Notes: generated from the sequence alone by a model not told the origin. 64,000 nucleotides of DNA from Trematomus loennbergii (GCA_012861695.1 JAAOOA010000060.1:2324071-2388070), one strand, 5' to 3'. Numbered from the stretch's first letter, positions 1 through 11,521 are shown. Numbers and translations: made by a program.

Positions 1-152
1 TCAAGAGGAGAGAGAGAGGGCGATCAAGAGAAGAGAGAGAGGGTGATAGAAGAGTGAGAGGGTGATCAAGAGAAGAGAGAGAGGGCGATCAAGAGAAGAG
101 AGAGAGAAGGCGATCAAGAGAAGAGAGAGGGCGATCAAGAGAAGAGAGAGAG
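1..152. repeat. GA-rich tandem repeat
   Basis: Degenerate tandem copies of a unit reading roughly gggcgatcaagagaagagag run from the window edge to about 152. The unit length varies slightly. This is simple purine-rich satellite-like sequence with no coding signal; the array continues beyond the left edge. Confidence 0.85.
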
Positions 153-182
153 TAATGTAACCTCCTAATGTAATGTATAACT

Positions 183-470
183 CCTATGAAAATGTTCAAA
201 AAGTGCTCAAACTTCACATGTGTGCTAACAGTCCAGCCGTGAAGACATCTACGGGACAGTTTTGAGATTTCTTCAAATGCCGTTGCCATGGCAACACAAT
301 GCTCACCATGAAACACGGTTTTCTCATAACTTCAGTGAAAATGCTCGAAATGGCCCAAAACTTCACAGGTTTGGTAACGATGCAGCCATCAACACATCTA
401 AGCGTATTATGTGGTGTCATCAAATGCCGTTGCCACGGCGACAGATAATTCACCATCAAGTTAGTTCAAA
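183..470. repeat. Two-copy tandem repeat, ~147-bp unit
   Basis: The block caaatgccgttgcc recurs at about 274 and 421, and the sequence before each (aaaatg-t/ctc-a..., cttcaca, aacacatct) aligns with an offset of about 147 bp. The open frames across it come from the repeat and show no recognisable protein. Confidence 0.6.
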
Positions 471-564
471 AGTTTGTAGTTCAAATATTCTGCTGCTTTC
501 CCAAGCCTTTTTACTTTCTTTTCTCATCTTAATACAAATTCATTCACTACTACTTACATCTAAT

Positions 565-770
565 ATTTAACTCCTTCAGCCTATTTTCAGCTGCAGAAAC
601 CATTCAACTATTACATTATTCAGCTATTTCAGGACATCAAGGCTATACATGTGTTTTTAAACCTTTTCTTTTAAATATTAAGCTTTTTCTGCATTTTTAG
701 CTAAATTCAGCCACAAATGTTCACAGTTTACAGCATTCGCATGCATTTTCTGTAGAAAAAGCATTTTCTA
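565..770. repeat. Dispersed repeat, copy 1 (also ~4745-4900 and ~5545-5640)
   Basis: The stretch with cttcagcct, cagaaaccattcaa, cagct-cttcaggaca and attcagctttttctgc is repeated in diverged form near 4750-4880. Its end (cagcattcgca-g-attttc) recurs near 5587. The family is not recognised. There is no coding potential. Confidence 0.6.
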
Positions 771-774
771 GTTC

Positions 775-1347
775 CTTATCTGAGTCAGCTTCTTGAGCCG
801 TATCTGGCGTGCAACACTCACAGTGACACATGCTGTATGCAGATGTATTATTTTAAGCAACACATTAAGTTGACGAAACACTCGAGTCAAATGTAATTAA
901 GTCAGATCCACTCGTGTCTTAGCAGCAGCAGTGATATCATAAAACTGTTAATGAACGTATTCAAACACTTTTTCTTTTACCAGCAGTATTCACCTTGCAG
1001 CTGCAACTATGTGGCTTTTATCCTGGATAAAGTGTTTAAGTCATGGATGTTTAAAGTTTAACGTCTTCATATTTGTCTAATATTAGTTGACTTTTCATTC
1101 AGGAAATATATGACGTGCTGCGCTGTCAGTACACGGCTTGTCCATGTTTGTGATTGGTCGATCACTCCAAATACCCCCTTTTATGTGAACGCACACCTAA
1201 CTAGATAGGACACGGCTGGCTTGAGCGATCGAGTTGATAGCCAGCGTCGTAGGACCGTTTAGCGAGAGCGTTTTATTTTTTTATTTAGTCAACCGGATAA
1301 CTCAAAACATATCCAGGATATGTTGAACTAGATTCGTAGTATACCCC
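775..1347. mobile_element. Partial copy of a Harbinger-like non-autonomous DNA transposon
   Basis: This aligns over its whole length with about 30015-30585, which is the right half of the element bounded by inverted repeats at 29491-30595. Shared blocks include gagtcagcttcttgagccg, tcctggataaagtgtttaag and cacggctggcttgagcgatc. The right terminus (attcgtagtatac) is a decayed form of the cttcgtagtacaggcc end seen there. The left half and left terminal repeat are missing. Confidence 0.75.
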
Positions 1348-2634
1348 CCAGGAGTCAGCAGCAGGTCTACGAGGGAAGTGGAGCTCCTCCTTTATGACTG
1401 GCTCTGGCTGCTGATAGGCCAGCTGAGGTGCACAGGCAGGTTCTGATCAGAGGGGGGGGGGAGAGAAGAGCAGGAGGAGGGAAACACAACTAACAGCAAA
1501 GCCCGTTCTGACTCGTTTTGAAGTGCTTCCAGTATGCTGTTCACCTTCAATTCATGCTCGTCGGTCGTGCCGCACCTTATTCTTCTCTCTAAAGGTTTGT
1601 AACTCTTTGTGACTGTAGAAAAGGCCCCAAAGTTATAGATATTGATATATATATATTATTTTATTATACAGAGTTTATACCTGTTAAGTTGTGCCTTCAT
1701 AGTGGGGAGGGGCTAACCCACGTGTTTTGGGTGACGTCATACATCAGAGGGTAATGTGCATCAGTAGTTGCAGGAAAGTTATGCCGTCTTAACCTTCGTC
1801 TTGTGTGCGTAAATGAACGTGAGTGTTTGTCCACAGTGCTGCCTGTTATGTTGTTCTACACTTTATTATTATTGTGATAACTTCTGTGCCGATGTGGCTT
1901 AATGCAGAGTCTCCGTGCTCATGTGATCTGTGCATGCTGCGTGCATATTTATGATGGCTGCTCATTAAGTCACTCGTCAAATGAGTCGGCACTCCTGTCT
2001 AAAAGTTAGGGGTATATACACCGTGTTGAGTGGCACAGACCTATTATTAATGTAATGGGATGTAGTTTATGTGGATAAATGTTTATGTGGCGTTAAAGGT
2101 GAGATATTATGTGTTTAGAGTTCATTTATTGCTCCGCTACTCGGCTAAAGAGTGTTTGACATTATATGTTAATGTGTTTATGATTATAAGAGAAGGGAGA
2201 CATGTTGTATTATGTCTAGATTATTATTTCTATAGGGTTTGGCAATTTATGTATGTATGCATAAGTTATCTTAATTGATTGTTGTTTTGTTATTTCCTTT
2301 ATAGGAAAACCACACACAGACAAATATCTGTATGTCTGCTTAAATAAGTAAAGAAGTCTAGCCTCATCTTAGCTCCTCATTTCCTCTATTCTGGACCTTT
2401 GGCCTTAAGTGGTGTTCTGGCCGACACACCTGGGTGAACCTAGTGATAAGACACAAAACTATGCCAACACTGAGTTATCTCTAACTCTCCACTACAGTGA
2501 CTTTAGAGCTTTTAGAGACAACTCTTATTATCAATCATTGCTCAGAGAATAAGAACAACTCTTTGTGACTTTAGTTACTTTAGAGTAAACTCAGAGTGAC
2601 GGTCTTTACTCGGAGACAAACTCCTCTCTTTAAA

Positions 2635-2636
<2 letters not shown>
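1348..2636. other. No gene recognised; AT-rich intergenic sequence
   Basis: No supported coding region was seen. The stretch contains a G run near 1452 and a short AT-rich patch near 1640-1670. The part ending around 2330-2430 (a run of aaataagtaaagaag followed by a pyrimidine-rich stretch) resembles the 3' part of a retroelement LTR, but I could not find paired ends. Confidence 0.4.
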
Positions 2637-2689
<53 letters not shown>

Positions 2690-2765
2690 TGTGGTGTGTG
2701 TGTGTGTGTGTGTGTGTTGTGTGTGTTGTTGTGTGTGTGTGTGTGTGGTGTGTGTGTGTGTGTGT

Positions 2766-2804
<39 letters not shown>

Positions 2805-2807
2805 TGT

Positions 2808-2844
<37 letters not shown>

Positions 2845-2863
2845 TGTTGTGTGTGTGGTGTGT

Positions 2864-2908
<45 letters not shown>
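2637..2908. repeat. (GT)n microsatellite
   Basis: About 270 bp of nearly pure GT repeat, broken by occasional GTG or GTT interruptions. Open frames across it on both strands (Cys-Val or His-Thr repeats) are artefacts of the dinucleotide repeat. Confidence 0.97.
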
Positions 2909-2909
<1 letters not shown>

Positions 2910-3224
2910 TTCCTCTATCTGCCACCAGGGGGCGTCACATCCCCTCAGCCTCATTCACAGGAACACTGTCTAATAAAAAAACGATTAAAAACTATAGTAA
3001 ACAGAGATAGGAGTACAAGAGTACATTAACCTAGATTAATAATAAAAGGTAACATAAACAGGAGTAGGGATACAATAAGCTCACAATAAAATATAAATTA
3101 ATCAAATGTAAATGTTCCTCAAGCAAAAGTAGAAAAGTATTATCATCAAAATATAGTGAAAGTAGCGACAGTAAAGTAGTCATTGTGCAGATTGGTTCAT
3201 TTCAGAATAATATATATGATATGT

Positions 3225-3530
3225 TTTATAATGATTGATCATTCAAGTGTTCTCAAAGCTGGTAAAGGTGCAGCTAGTTTGAATGACTTTGTATACTGCA
3301 GGGTAGCTTGTGAATTTACTCCAGGTGGAACTAATGTCTGATTTAACACTTGATTAGATTTCACATCATTCATCCACATCTGTAAAGTAACTAAAGGGAT
3401 TACATGTAGTGGAGGAGAAGTACAACATAGCATAACATGTAAATACTCAAGTAAAGTACAAGTATGTCAAAATTGTACTTAAGTACAGTACTTGAGTATA
3501 TGTACTTAGTTACTTGACACTGCTGCAGCT
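3225..3530. mobile_element. MITE-like repeat with aagtactt ends, copy 1
   Basis: The block aaagctggtaaaggtgcagc followed by agtttgaatgactttgtata and actgcagggtagcttgtg also occurs at about 35580-35650 and, inverted, at 34690-34760. The right end is rich in the self-complementary motif aagtacttgagta. This ending is typical of abundant fish MITEs. No protein is encoded. Confidence 0.7.
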
Positions 3531-3694
3531 TAGTAGCATTGGTAACACTCAAACATCTGTGTGTTGAAGCCCAGAGCAGCAGCCCGGACCTGGACCTGAC
3601 CTGACCTGGACCTGGACTTGGACCCGCTGTGTGTCCTCTAAGAGTGACCGCACAATGGAGCCTCAATCTGCTGATAGGGGGTAAGAATTACACG

Positions 3695-3757
3695 GACTAA
3701 ACCGTTGCAACTGATCCAGAACGCTGCCACAAGAGTCCTCACCAAAACCAGAAGAAT
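3695..3757 (+). mobile_element. L2-type LINE fragment, reverse transcriptase C-terminal end
   Basis: A short plus-strand segment encodes LQLIQNAATRVLTKTRR. This is the conserved motif downstream of the reverse transcriptase core in L2/Rex-type LINEs; the same motif (QLIQNAAARVLTRTKK) is seen in the longer LINE copy near 61990. The segment is cut off abruptly where the Tc1 remnant begins, so it is a relic. Confidence 0.65.
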
Positions 3758-4034
3758 CAAACGTTTCCACTTTGCAATAATACCACTTACAGTTGATTGT
3801 GGAATATCTAGGAGAGAAGAAATTTCACGGACTGACTTGTTGCCACGGTGGCATCCTATTACAGAACCACGTTGTAATTCAGTGAGCTCTTTAGAACGAG
3901 CCATTCTTTCACTAATGTTTGTAAAGGCAGACTGCATGGTGCTTGATTTATCCACCTGTGGCAATGGGACTGAAGGAAACACCTGAGTTCAATGATTATG
4001 AGGAGTGTCCCAATACTTTTGTCCATATAGTGTA
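3756..4034 (-). pseudogene. Tc1/mariner transposon remnant: 5' terminal repeat and transposase N-terminus
   Basis: On the minus strand the outer end (about 4034-4000) reads tacactatatggacaaaagt, typical of a Tc1-like terminal repeat. An ATG at about 3904 then opens a frame beginning MARSKELTELQRGSVIGC. It contains the helix-turn-helix signature REISSLLDIPQSTVSGII of the Tc1 paired-like DNA-binding domain. The frame stops matching near residue 50, at the junction with LINE sequence at about 3756. The catalytic DDE domain and the other terminus are absent, so this cannot be active. Confidence 0.75.
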
Positions 4035-4394
4035 GCGGTAACTTAAATCTGCAAACAGCAAGCTCAGCACTTTACCAGCCGGATCAGACCGGAGTCTGCA
4101 TGAACTCGCTAACGTTATCCACTAGAGACAGATATTTTTACGTTAGCTTCACACTGCTGGCTGTAGGGCAGCTGAAGAGAGGCGAGGCGCTTCGGAGATA
4201 ACTTCACATCTTCAGGATTTTCTATGAAAATCTTCCCGGGTCCTTCACATAGAGAAGATAAAAGTGCAAGAGAGCAAGAGCAGCATACACAAGTATTTAT
4301 GACGGGTTAATACAATAGCAGCAACGACTATAAAGTGCAAGAGGAGATACAAGAGCTACATAAAGTGCAAGAGGAGAAACCCCTGTATTAAAGT

Positions 4395-4722
4395 GTATTT
4401 AGCGGTGATTACACGTCTGTTTGCTTCTCAACCATTCTTTGGTTGACCTCTAAAGCTATTGAGAGTGGGATAATCCCGTATCTCACTTGGTGAGATGGCT
4501 ATTCTACAATGAGCTGCCTTTGATGGAAAGTACATTTTGTCCAAAAGTGGTCCGTCTACGGTGGACTTCCCAGCCTCCTCTGGTTTCTGACCTAGTGCAG
4601 CGTCCAGTGTGTTTTTTGTGGATGAATTCCCCTAAGGGGGGGGGGGGGGGCAGTCCATGTAAACATTTATAAATACAACACATACTTTTAAAAGACTTAA
4701 AATGGTAAAAACTCAAGAAATT
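4395..4722 (-). pseudogene. LINE reverse-transcriptase C-terminal fragment
   Basis: On the minus strand a frame encodes YKCLHGLPPPPPLGEFIHKK followed by TGRCTRSETRG, FGQNVLSIKGSSLW and, after a frame break, RDYPTLNSF. This block order (conserved KCLNGLAPxxL region, RxTRS region, then WNxLPxxIR) is typical of the C-terminal part of fish non-LTR retrotransposon ORF2 proteins. A long G run at 4636-4649 encodes the proline run. It is a dead fragment with no reverse transcriptase core. Confidence 0.6.
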
Positions 4723-6190
4723 ATATTTCAACCGAAACTTTGTCCGCTAACTACTTCAGCCTACTTTCAGCTACAGAAACCATTCAAATATTCAAATGTT
4801 CAGCTCCTTCAGGACATGTGTGCTATGACTTTTCTTGTTTATGACATTTATACTTTTTGAAATATTCAGCTTTTTAAACTCTTTTTTTAACATGTAACTC
4901 TATTGGAGGAACCTTCAAATCCTCTTTTACCTATGCCGTGCGCCAAATGCTACTCCTTCCACATACTTTCAGCTAGAGACTTCATTCCAACTTCAGATTT
5001 TGTATATCTTTCACACTTTTTGAGATATTTAACTTAGTTTGGAGCTTGGTAAAGAGGCCTTCTTCAGATTTTAACATTAGTGTGTATTGCGCAGCTCGTT
5101 AAGGCTTAGAGTGCGTGATGTCACCGCTAGAGTGGAGGAGAGCTTGAGATTCGCCATTCAACTTGCCGTAACTCTCAAACCCTACATTCCTTGGACATCA
5201 TTTTCATGAAAAACGTAGGAAAACCTCTCTTACGTTGAAAAATAAAAGAATTAAGCAAAAAATAATTAAACAAAATCTCTCCTGAGGGCAGGAAGTGACA
5301 AAAACTTTCAACATGCCTCCATTAAGGCCCATTGTAAATTCAGCCTGATCTTCCCTCAGAGCACCATGCTCTCACCTTTAGTTGATCTGCCAAAAAAGCC
5401 ACATTATTGACTCGAAAGTACACAAAAAGCAGACTCAGACGCTCAGACCCCTCAGGGTCCTGACATGCTCACAGCGTAGACATTTTACCGATAGCAGCTA
5501 CCGTTTTTCAACTATAATTAGAAATGTAAGAGGTTTATTTATTTAAATATTCAGCTTTTTCTGCCTTTTCAGATAAATTTGGCTTACAGCATTCGCACGT
5601 ATTTTCATCTTATTCTCCTTCTTCTGCCACAAATGTTGTCACGCTACTCCTCCGGCAGCGTAGACACGAAACACACAAAAACATATCAAAACCTGCGGAA
5701 TGACCGGGATCGGGTTGCTATGACTTTTATAAGAGATTCACCTAGCCGTTTTCACCAAAATCGCAGAAAACTGCGATCATTTGCCCCATAGGAATGAAAG
5801 GGAGAGCTGGTTAAGACTTAGAGGGACATCACGGCTAGAGAGGAGAGCAGTTTTGATCTTTGAACCCACCTGTCGGTCGTTAACTAAATCCTGGTGATCT
5901 AAAGATATTCAGAAACGATGCAGGAATGTGGTACAATAATCCAAAAATGTAATAGATAAACAGTCAAACTAGTCAGCTAAAAGTGAGCTAAAATTAATGG
6001 ATGTTCTTTGTTGTACCTCAACAATACAACTAATGCTATTAATACTTACTCAGCCGGGGTAATGTTAGCATCGGGACGCGCATCCAAGTTTCAGTCACAC
6101 AGTCTACATTTCTCTGAATTTTCCAGTTTTCCTTATGATCTGTTGACACATCGGCAATACAGAGCGATTTATACTATTACGTTTTTAAAT
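4723..6190. other. Repeat-derived intergenic sequence
   Basis: No gene recognised. It holds diverged copies of the 565-770 repeat. It also has two related blocks with gttaaggcttagagtgcgtg (5099) and gttaagacttagagggacat (5811), each followed by a 'gctagagtgg/gctagagagg' block, which suggests a decayed transposon spanning roughly 4740-5850. Confidence 0.4.
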
Positions 6191-6214
6191 ATAGTGACTT
6201 TGGATTTAATATAT

Positions 6215-6850
6215 TTCTCATCAGTTTTTCTCCAGCGTGCCAATGTCTGCATCTGTTTCTGTTTCAGGGTCAAGCGGCAGAGACCAGACTCTCCCAGCTG
6301 TCTGTCCTTCAAGAGCGACTGGTCGAAGGACGCACGCGTAACCTTTAAAGGACCTCCATCTGCTGATCAGAGGTAAGCTGTAACTCACAGTAAGCGTCCG
6401 GTTATGATAGAATAAAACTAGTCAGTATAAAGTCTCGTCCAGCATGTTTTTCAGCAGTTTTTCTCCAGCATGTTTTACGGCCTGATAAATGGGACGGATA
6501 ATCAGGAGAGAGAGAGTGGTGTTTCCTCAGGAAGAACTTTACTCTAGTCAATTGCATTACCAAAAGTACAGCAGGTAAAAAACATGCAAAGCTTCTTCAG
6601 TAGAGAGTCCAAACCCTTTCTCGTTACACAGCATCTATCTAACACTTCTTACCTTTCTCTAATATTAGAGACTGAACTCTTATTCACTCAAAATGTCCCA
6701 GAAGCTCGAGAGATGTTAAGGAATAATGAAAACCAGATATATGGTAACATAACATATCTGATACATGGGAAAAAAACACATACCGAGAGTTAAAGTAGTT
6801 TTTCCTCAGCGAGAACTGAAACACTGCCAGTCTCCAGATATCTAGGTGGA
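6215..6850 (+). repeat. Tandem segmental duplication, copy 1 (partner 7244-7872)
   Basis: This block is almost identical to 7244-7872, an offset of about 1026 bp. Both copies contain one NLR cassette exon, its intron and a shared downstream stretch (aagtacagcaggtaaaaaac and so on). The few differences are single bases and small indels, so the duplication is recent relative to the decay of the rest of the gene. Confidence 0.85.
6268..6372 (+). pseudogene. NLRC3-like N-terminal cassette exon 1
   Basis: The exon is bounded by a tttctgtttcag acceptor and a gtaagc donor. It is 105 bp and enters and leaves in codon phase 2, so it can be skipped or repeated without changing frame. It encodes a peptide with RPDSPSCLSFKSDWSKD and ending GPPSADQR. 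This is the short Ser/Asp-rich repeat exon that precedes the FISNA-NACHT region in many fish-specific NLR (NLRC3-like) genes. It is intact in itself, but the gene downstream is broken. Confidence 0.8.
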
Positions 6851-7061
6851 GACAAAAGCAATCGATCAGAGTATCCTGGATCAAGAGTTGGATCAGGGTT
6901 TTAGTCAATCCCTGCATGTATATAAAGTATGATCTCTTATCTTAATACATATTCTAACATCACTACAGACCATGAGTTTACTATGCCTTGCAGCTAGTAG
7001 CAGGGTATGAGTTGATCTTTGTCACATGTCACACATGCACATTCATCTGTTTCTGTGTCAG

Positions 7062-7166
7062 GGTCCAGCAGCAGAGACCAGACTCTCCCAGCCTGTCCTT
7101 CAAGAGCGACTGGTCGAAGGACTTCATCTTAGATTTTAAAGGACGACCTCCATCTGCTGATCAGAG
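7062..7166 (+). pseudogene. NLRC3-like N-terminal cassette exon 2
   Basis: This is the second of three 105-bp phase-2 cassette exons (acceptor ttctgtgtcag, donor gtaagc). It encodes a diverged version of the same peptide: QQQRPDSPSLSFKSDWSKD, then FKGRPPSADQR. It lies between the two near-identical duplicated copies and is the most diverged of the three. The intact splice sites and frame suggest these exons were under selection until recently, or were copied from an active NLR gene. Confidence 0.8.
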
Positions 7167-7243
7167 GTAAGCTGTAACTCATAGTTAGAGTCCGGTTATG
7201 ACAGAATAAAACTAGTGGGTATGAAGTCTTGTCCAGCATGTTT

Positions 7244-7872
7244 TTCATCAGTTTTTCTCCAGCGTGCCAATGTCTGCATCTGTTTCTGTTTCAGGGTCAA
7301 GCGGCAGAGACCAGACTCTCCCAGCTGTCTGTCCTTCAAGAGCGACTGGTCGAAGGACGCAGGCGTAACCTTTAAAGGACCTCCATCTGCTGATCAGAGG
7401 TAAGCTGTAACTCACAGTAAGCGTCCGGTTATGATAGAATAAAACTAGTCAGTATAAAGTCTCGTCCAGCATGTTTTTCAACAGTTTTTCTCCAGCATGT
7501 TTTACGGCCTGATAAATGGGACGGATAATCAGGAGAGTGAGAGTTGTGTTTCCTCGGGAAGAACTTTACTCTAGTCAATTGCATTACCAAAAGTACAGCA
7601 GGTAAAAAACATGCAAAGCTTCTTCAGTAGAGAGTCCAAACCCTTTCTCGTTACACAGCATCTATCTAACACTTCTTACTTTTCTCTAATATTAGAGACT
7701 GAACTCTTATTCACTCAAAATGTCCCAGAAGCTCGAGAGATGTTAAGGAATAATGACAATCAGATACATGGTAACATAACATATCTGATACATGGGGAAA
7801 AAAACACACAGAGAGTTAAAGTAGTTTTTCCTCAGCGAGAACTTAAACACTGCGAGTCTCCAGATATGTAGG
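7244..7872 (+). repeat. Tandem segmental duplication, copy 2 (partner 6215-6850)
   Basis: Second copy of the block described at 6215-6850. Beyond about 7872 the two copies diverge. Copy 2 runs into a 20-base G run (about 7937-7956) and copy 1 into unrelated sequence. Confidence 0.85.
7295..7399 (+). pseudogene. NLRC3-like N-terminal cassette exon 3
   Basis: Third 105-bp phase-2 cassette exon, nearly identical to the first (one visible coding change: Ala-Gly-Val in place of Ala-Arg-Val after SKD). It has the same tttctgtttcag acceptor and gtaagc donor. It arises from the ~1-kb tandem duplication and would add one more peptide repeat to the protein. Confidence 0.8.
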
Positions 7873-8243
7873 TGGAGACAAAAGTAACCAGCTCTATTGC
7901 TAGGTGAACCCTGACCCCTGCTATGATGCTGGAGCTTGGGGGGGGGGGGGGGGGGGCTGGTGTAAGAACTGTCCCTAGGTCTTTCCTTTTCCTGATGAGC
8001 AGCTGTTAGCCAGCTGCAGAGTCCAGTATATATCCACACAGCCACGTTTCAGGAAGACCAGAATGAAGGATGGACAGAATCCTCTGTTCTTCTCCAACAG
8101 TAGCTGGAAATAAATATTCCTGTAGTGCAAAGTTCTCGCTGACGCACAGGACCACCAGCCTGTTTCCCTGTCCTCCTTTACCCTGAGTGTGTCTCTGTGT
8201 GGACAGACATAATGTGAGCTAATGCTTCATGATTCCTCCACAG

Positions 8244-8322
8244 AGGGGACCAGGAGAGCTCGAAGGTTCCCGGTGGTCAGTCTGCCCAGCAGCATCAGAC
8301 ACAGCTGGACTCCATATTTACG
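8244..8322 (+). pseudogene. NLRC3-like linker exon
   Basis: The acceptor cctccacag is followed by 79 bp and a gtgtgt donor. Read in the phase left by the cassette exons it encodes RGDQESSKVPGGQSAQQHQT followed by QLDSIFT. The QQHQxQLDSIF motif directly precedes the LLEENIVTFVKNEL-type helix in fish NLRC3-like proteins, so the phase match ties this exon to the one at 11556. Confidence 0.8.
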
Positions 8323-8503
8323 GTGTGTACATGTACTACAGATACTTTACCTCTACAGATATATGATATATATAAAGATGATGATTACTTTTATAAAAAA
8401 ATAATTTAGAAAAATATGAGGAGAAGTTTATGTTTAATCCGTGTGAAACCTGATGTACTTACAGTATATGATTCTGTTTTCTTCAAGTTTGTATCTTTTT
8501 GGT

Positions 8504-8572
8504 CGAATGCACTTATTGTAAGTCGCTTTGGATAAAAGCGTCAGCTAAATGCAATGTAATGTAATGTGTGTA
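8504..8572 (+). mobile_element. L2-type LINE/SINE 3' tail
   Basis: The sequence taagtcgctttggataaaag, then cgtcagctaaatgcaatgtaatg, is the abundant fish L2-type 3' tail with short tandem repeats at its end. No coding part is attached. A second diverged copy lies near 51628-51685. Confidence 0.7.
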
Positions 8573-8858
8573 GTTCGTTCTTTGGTTGTTCCGTTTCAAA
8601 ACCGAATACGAAAAACTAAATTATATATATTAAAGCCGTGCCCAACAACATGAGGTGGAAATATTTTAATATGGAATGATCCCAGTTCGAACTGCAGGTA
8701 GTGTTATAAATATATCTGTCAGCTTATTTTTTGGGAGTAGCCTGGCCAGCCCGATGCATGAGTCTGATCTGCGTCACCAACGAATCTGTGATTGATTGCT
8801 TCTCGGGTTTTGCAGTTGCGTACAGGTGAAAAATAAACACAATCTCGTCTTTGATTAA

Positions 8859-10024
8859 CCTGAGCCTGTTTTTCAGGTCTCAGGCTCGAAAACGACATTC
8901 CCAGAACAAATGACCATATCTTCCCTTCTAAAAGGGTTAAATTAATAATCTTTTTTCTCAAAGTAATGATAAACCTGTGAGTTGGATGTAGAAGAGTCAG
9001 AATCAATATAGATGTTTTTATTTTAAAGAAAATTCAGATTTGACATAGTAAAAAACTGTAAACTATAGTGTCCGTCCAAAAATTCTTTTTTACTTATAGT
9101 GAAAACTACCCTTGGATGATGGGTTAGTAGACTAAAAGCTTCAGGAATCCAAAGTACAACATATAATAAGTACCCTGTATCAAGATTGATTCAAAACAAC
9201 TGACATTTGACCTTTTTAGGTCAAATTTTTAGCAAAAAGAAACCACTTCTGGGGTCATTTGGGTGGATTTTCCATATCTCTGGCCCCCCTTGCTCGATTT
9301 TGATGGTTGACACCTCTTTCTGACCGTTAGAGCCAATAGAATCGAAGGGGGAGTCCCCCACACACACACTCATGTGAAACGAAAAGGTGGGGGCTTTGCG
9401 CATGTAATTTTGCATTAGAGTGAAACTACATTCTAGCTCTGACATCTAGAAACGGAATAGCATGGATTATCCGTTTTATTGATCATGGATTATCAGAAAT
9501 CATTTCAAAGGACACAGACACAATGGATTAACCTATGGATTAACTTCAGCAGCGTTTTTATCGTTTTAATGCCATTGAAGACCACTTTGGAGAGACTACA
9601 GAGCCAAGGTAACCTTGTTAGCATTTTTAGCTACCTAGCGTCACCAGTTTTGATGTCTGTTTTTGTTTATAACGTCGCAAATCCGTATAATTCAGTGATA
9701 ATGAGGGTACCCATCAATTCGGTGTCACCTCACGATGTGAATCGATGTCATGAATGTGGTGAAAAGATAAATAATACGTTTTGTGAGTGAATTTCGGTGC
9801 AGTAATCTGTTAGCATTTTTCGCTCGTTGCTAATTCAGAGGCTCAGTGTTAGCATTGTGGGTTTTCTTTTGAAAAAAAAAAAAAGATTATCAGTTAGATG
9901 AGTTTCTTCCCGTTACATGGATATAAAACATTCATAGTTTATTAAATGAACATGCCCTCAGACACTGTTTTCTGCAAGATGTTGCGGCAGTGCCCCGGTA
10001 CCGGGGTCTCTCGGGCTTAACAGG
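8859..10024. mobile_element. Non-autonomous piggyBac-like element, 1.17 kb, in NLR intron
   Basis: Flanked by TTAA at 8855-8858 and 10025-10028, the target-site duplication of piggyBac transposons. The right end, read inward on the minus strand, is cctgttaagcccgagag. The left end begins cctgagcctgtttttcagg, like the other copies in this window (12173, 57472 and, inverted, 33127) but with a short internal deletion near the tip. No transposase frame is present. The 9479-9790 open frame matches nothing I recognise. Confidence 0.75.
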
Positions 10025-10028
10025 TTAA

Positions 10029-11521
10029 TAGAATGCGGCTTGTTCGAAATCTTTATTCAAGAACGGGGACTACAAACGTATAGCTCTCATTTAACATTTA
10101 TTTTTATTTTTATTTTTTCACATGTAACACATCGACTTATAAAACAACTAAAACTTCTCTCTAAAAAAGAAGGCAATTGTTTACATTGCCAACACAGTAA
10201 CATTACTTGAAAATAAATAAACACAGGCCTATAGCACATTTGCGTGAACACGGCAAATTTAAATGACAGACATGTCTTAAATATGTTACCAGTCGAACAG
10301 AACCTCAAAAATAAAGCGGCAAGTCCTTTCCATTTAACAATGTCTTGGCTACACTAGCCCGAATAAAGTAGACCTACTATGGCTGAATAACTCACATCTG
10401 GTGGTTTAATGCGAGAAGTTACATTTCCCTTCTGATACAGACCTCTTAATGTCGGGCTTGACAACTGTTAGGCTTATACGCAAGCAGTCCTTCAAAGACT
10501 GGTGAGACAGTCGGTTCCTTTCATTTGTTTTGATATTGTTAATTTTTGAGAACGCAGATTCCCATGTGTATGACCCAAACATGGTGAGCACATACATAGC
10601 CAGCGTCTTCAGTGTCCCATAGTCTTGGGCACAAGACACCCAAAAAGTGCTCAAGCTTGCATCTCACTGGAGGCCTGCATGTCAATGAGTTGAATCTGAA
10701 TCGCTTCTTCCCAACTGTAGCAGCTTCTTCGCATTAGCGGAGAATTCTCCGCCTTGGCTGATCGAGAATGGGTCACGCACAAATTCGATGACATCTCTGG
10801 TTATGGCAAAGTTATCAAATCTTGTAGAGAAGTTTTCCCTCAGCTGTGTCATGAATTGCTTCATATTATGAGTGACGTTGCTCTCACCGACTGTCTTCAG
10901 TGTGTTGAAGTGCAGCAGTTTCCCTGATATCAAATCTGCGTTGAACAGATCCAGTTTCCTCCGAAAGGCATCAAGTTTTTCCACCAAATTCACCACGGAT
11001 TTTTCTTTGCCTTGTAGTTACAGATTGACTGCATTCAAATGTGAAAATATGTGTGCTAAAAATGCAATGTTGCACATATATGTTTTGTCTTGCATGATGC
11101 ACAGGTAGTCAGCTGCTCCTTTGGATTTACTTTGTTTGAGAAACTCCACAACTTGATCCCTGAGTTCAACTTTACGCTTGAGGCTCTTTGACAGTGAAAT
11201 TTTTGCGTGCCTGGCAAACAATTTTCTTATATCCTGCGATCGTTTCCCATCAATCAGGACACGTTATTAATAAAAAAGTTGATTCCTTTCCCTGCCGATC
11301 AGGACTGCTTTCAGTTTTATTACCCTGGATACAGGCTTATAAAATTATTATTTTTTCAATAAAGTGAACATATTAATCAATGATATATATATATATATAT
11401 ATAAATATATATATATATAATTTATTATGATTTATATATAAATATATATATAAATCTCTGGCCCCCAAAAGTCTCTCTTGGATTAATTTGGCCCTTGGAC
11501 AAATGTAGTTGGTGACCTCTG
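10029..11521 (-). pseudogene. hAT transposon remnant (minus strand) in NLR intron
   Basis: On the minus strand the outer end at 11521 reads cagaggtcaccaac, a hAT-type terminal repeat. Broken frames follow at about 11221-11018, 10996-10682 and 10654-10406. They encode parts such as FLAHIFSHLNAVNL and LKTLAMYVLTMFGS, then ESAFSKIN and NERNRLSHQSLKDCLRISLT. The last is the C-terminal hAT dimerisation domain of the group that gave rise to GTF2IRD2/ZBED5-like proteins. Stops separate the pieces, the N-terminal zinc finger is missing, and I could not place the second terminus. Confidence 0.75.
11384..11455. repeat. AT-rich simple repeat
   Basis: Alternating (AT)n and (TA)n with short interruptions, inside the hAT remnant close to its 5' end. 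Confidence 0.9.

Noticed and set aside
2575..3010. Several open frames of 89-125 codons on both strands
   Set aside because: Pure translation of the (GT)n microsatellite; no gene.
8719..9006. Minus-strand 95-residue frame and its relative at 57411-57626
   Set aside because: Both fall on homologous piggyBac-type non-coding ends. Similarity reflects the repeat, not a protein.
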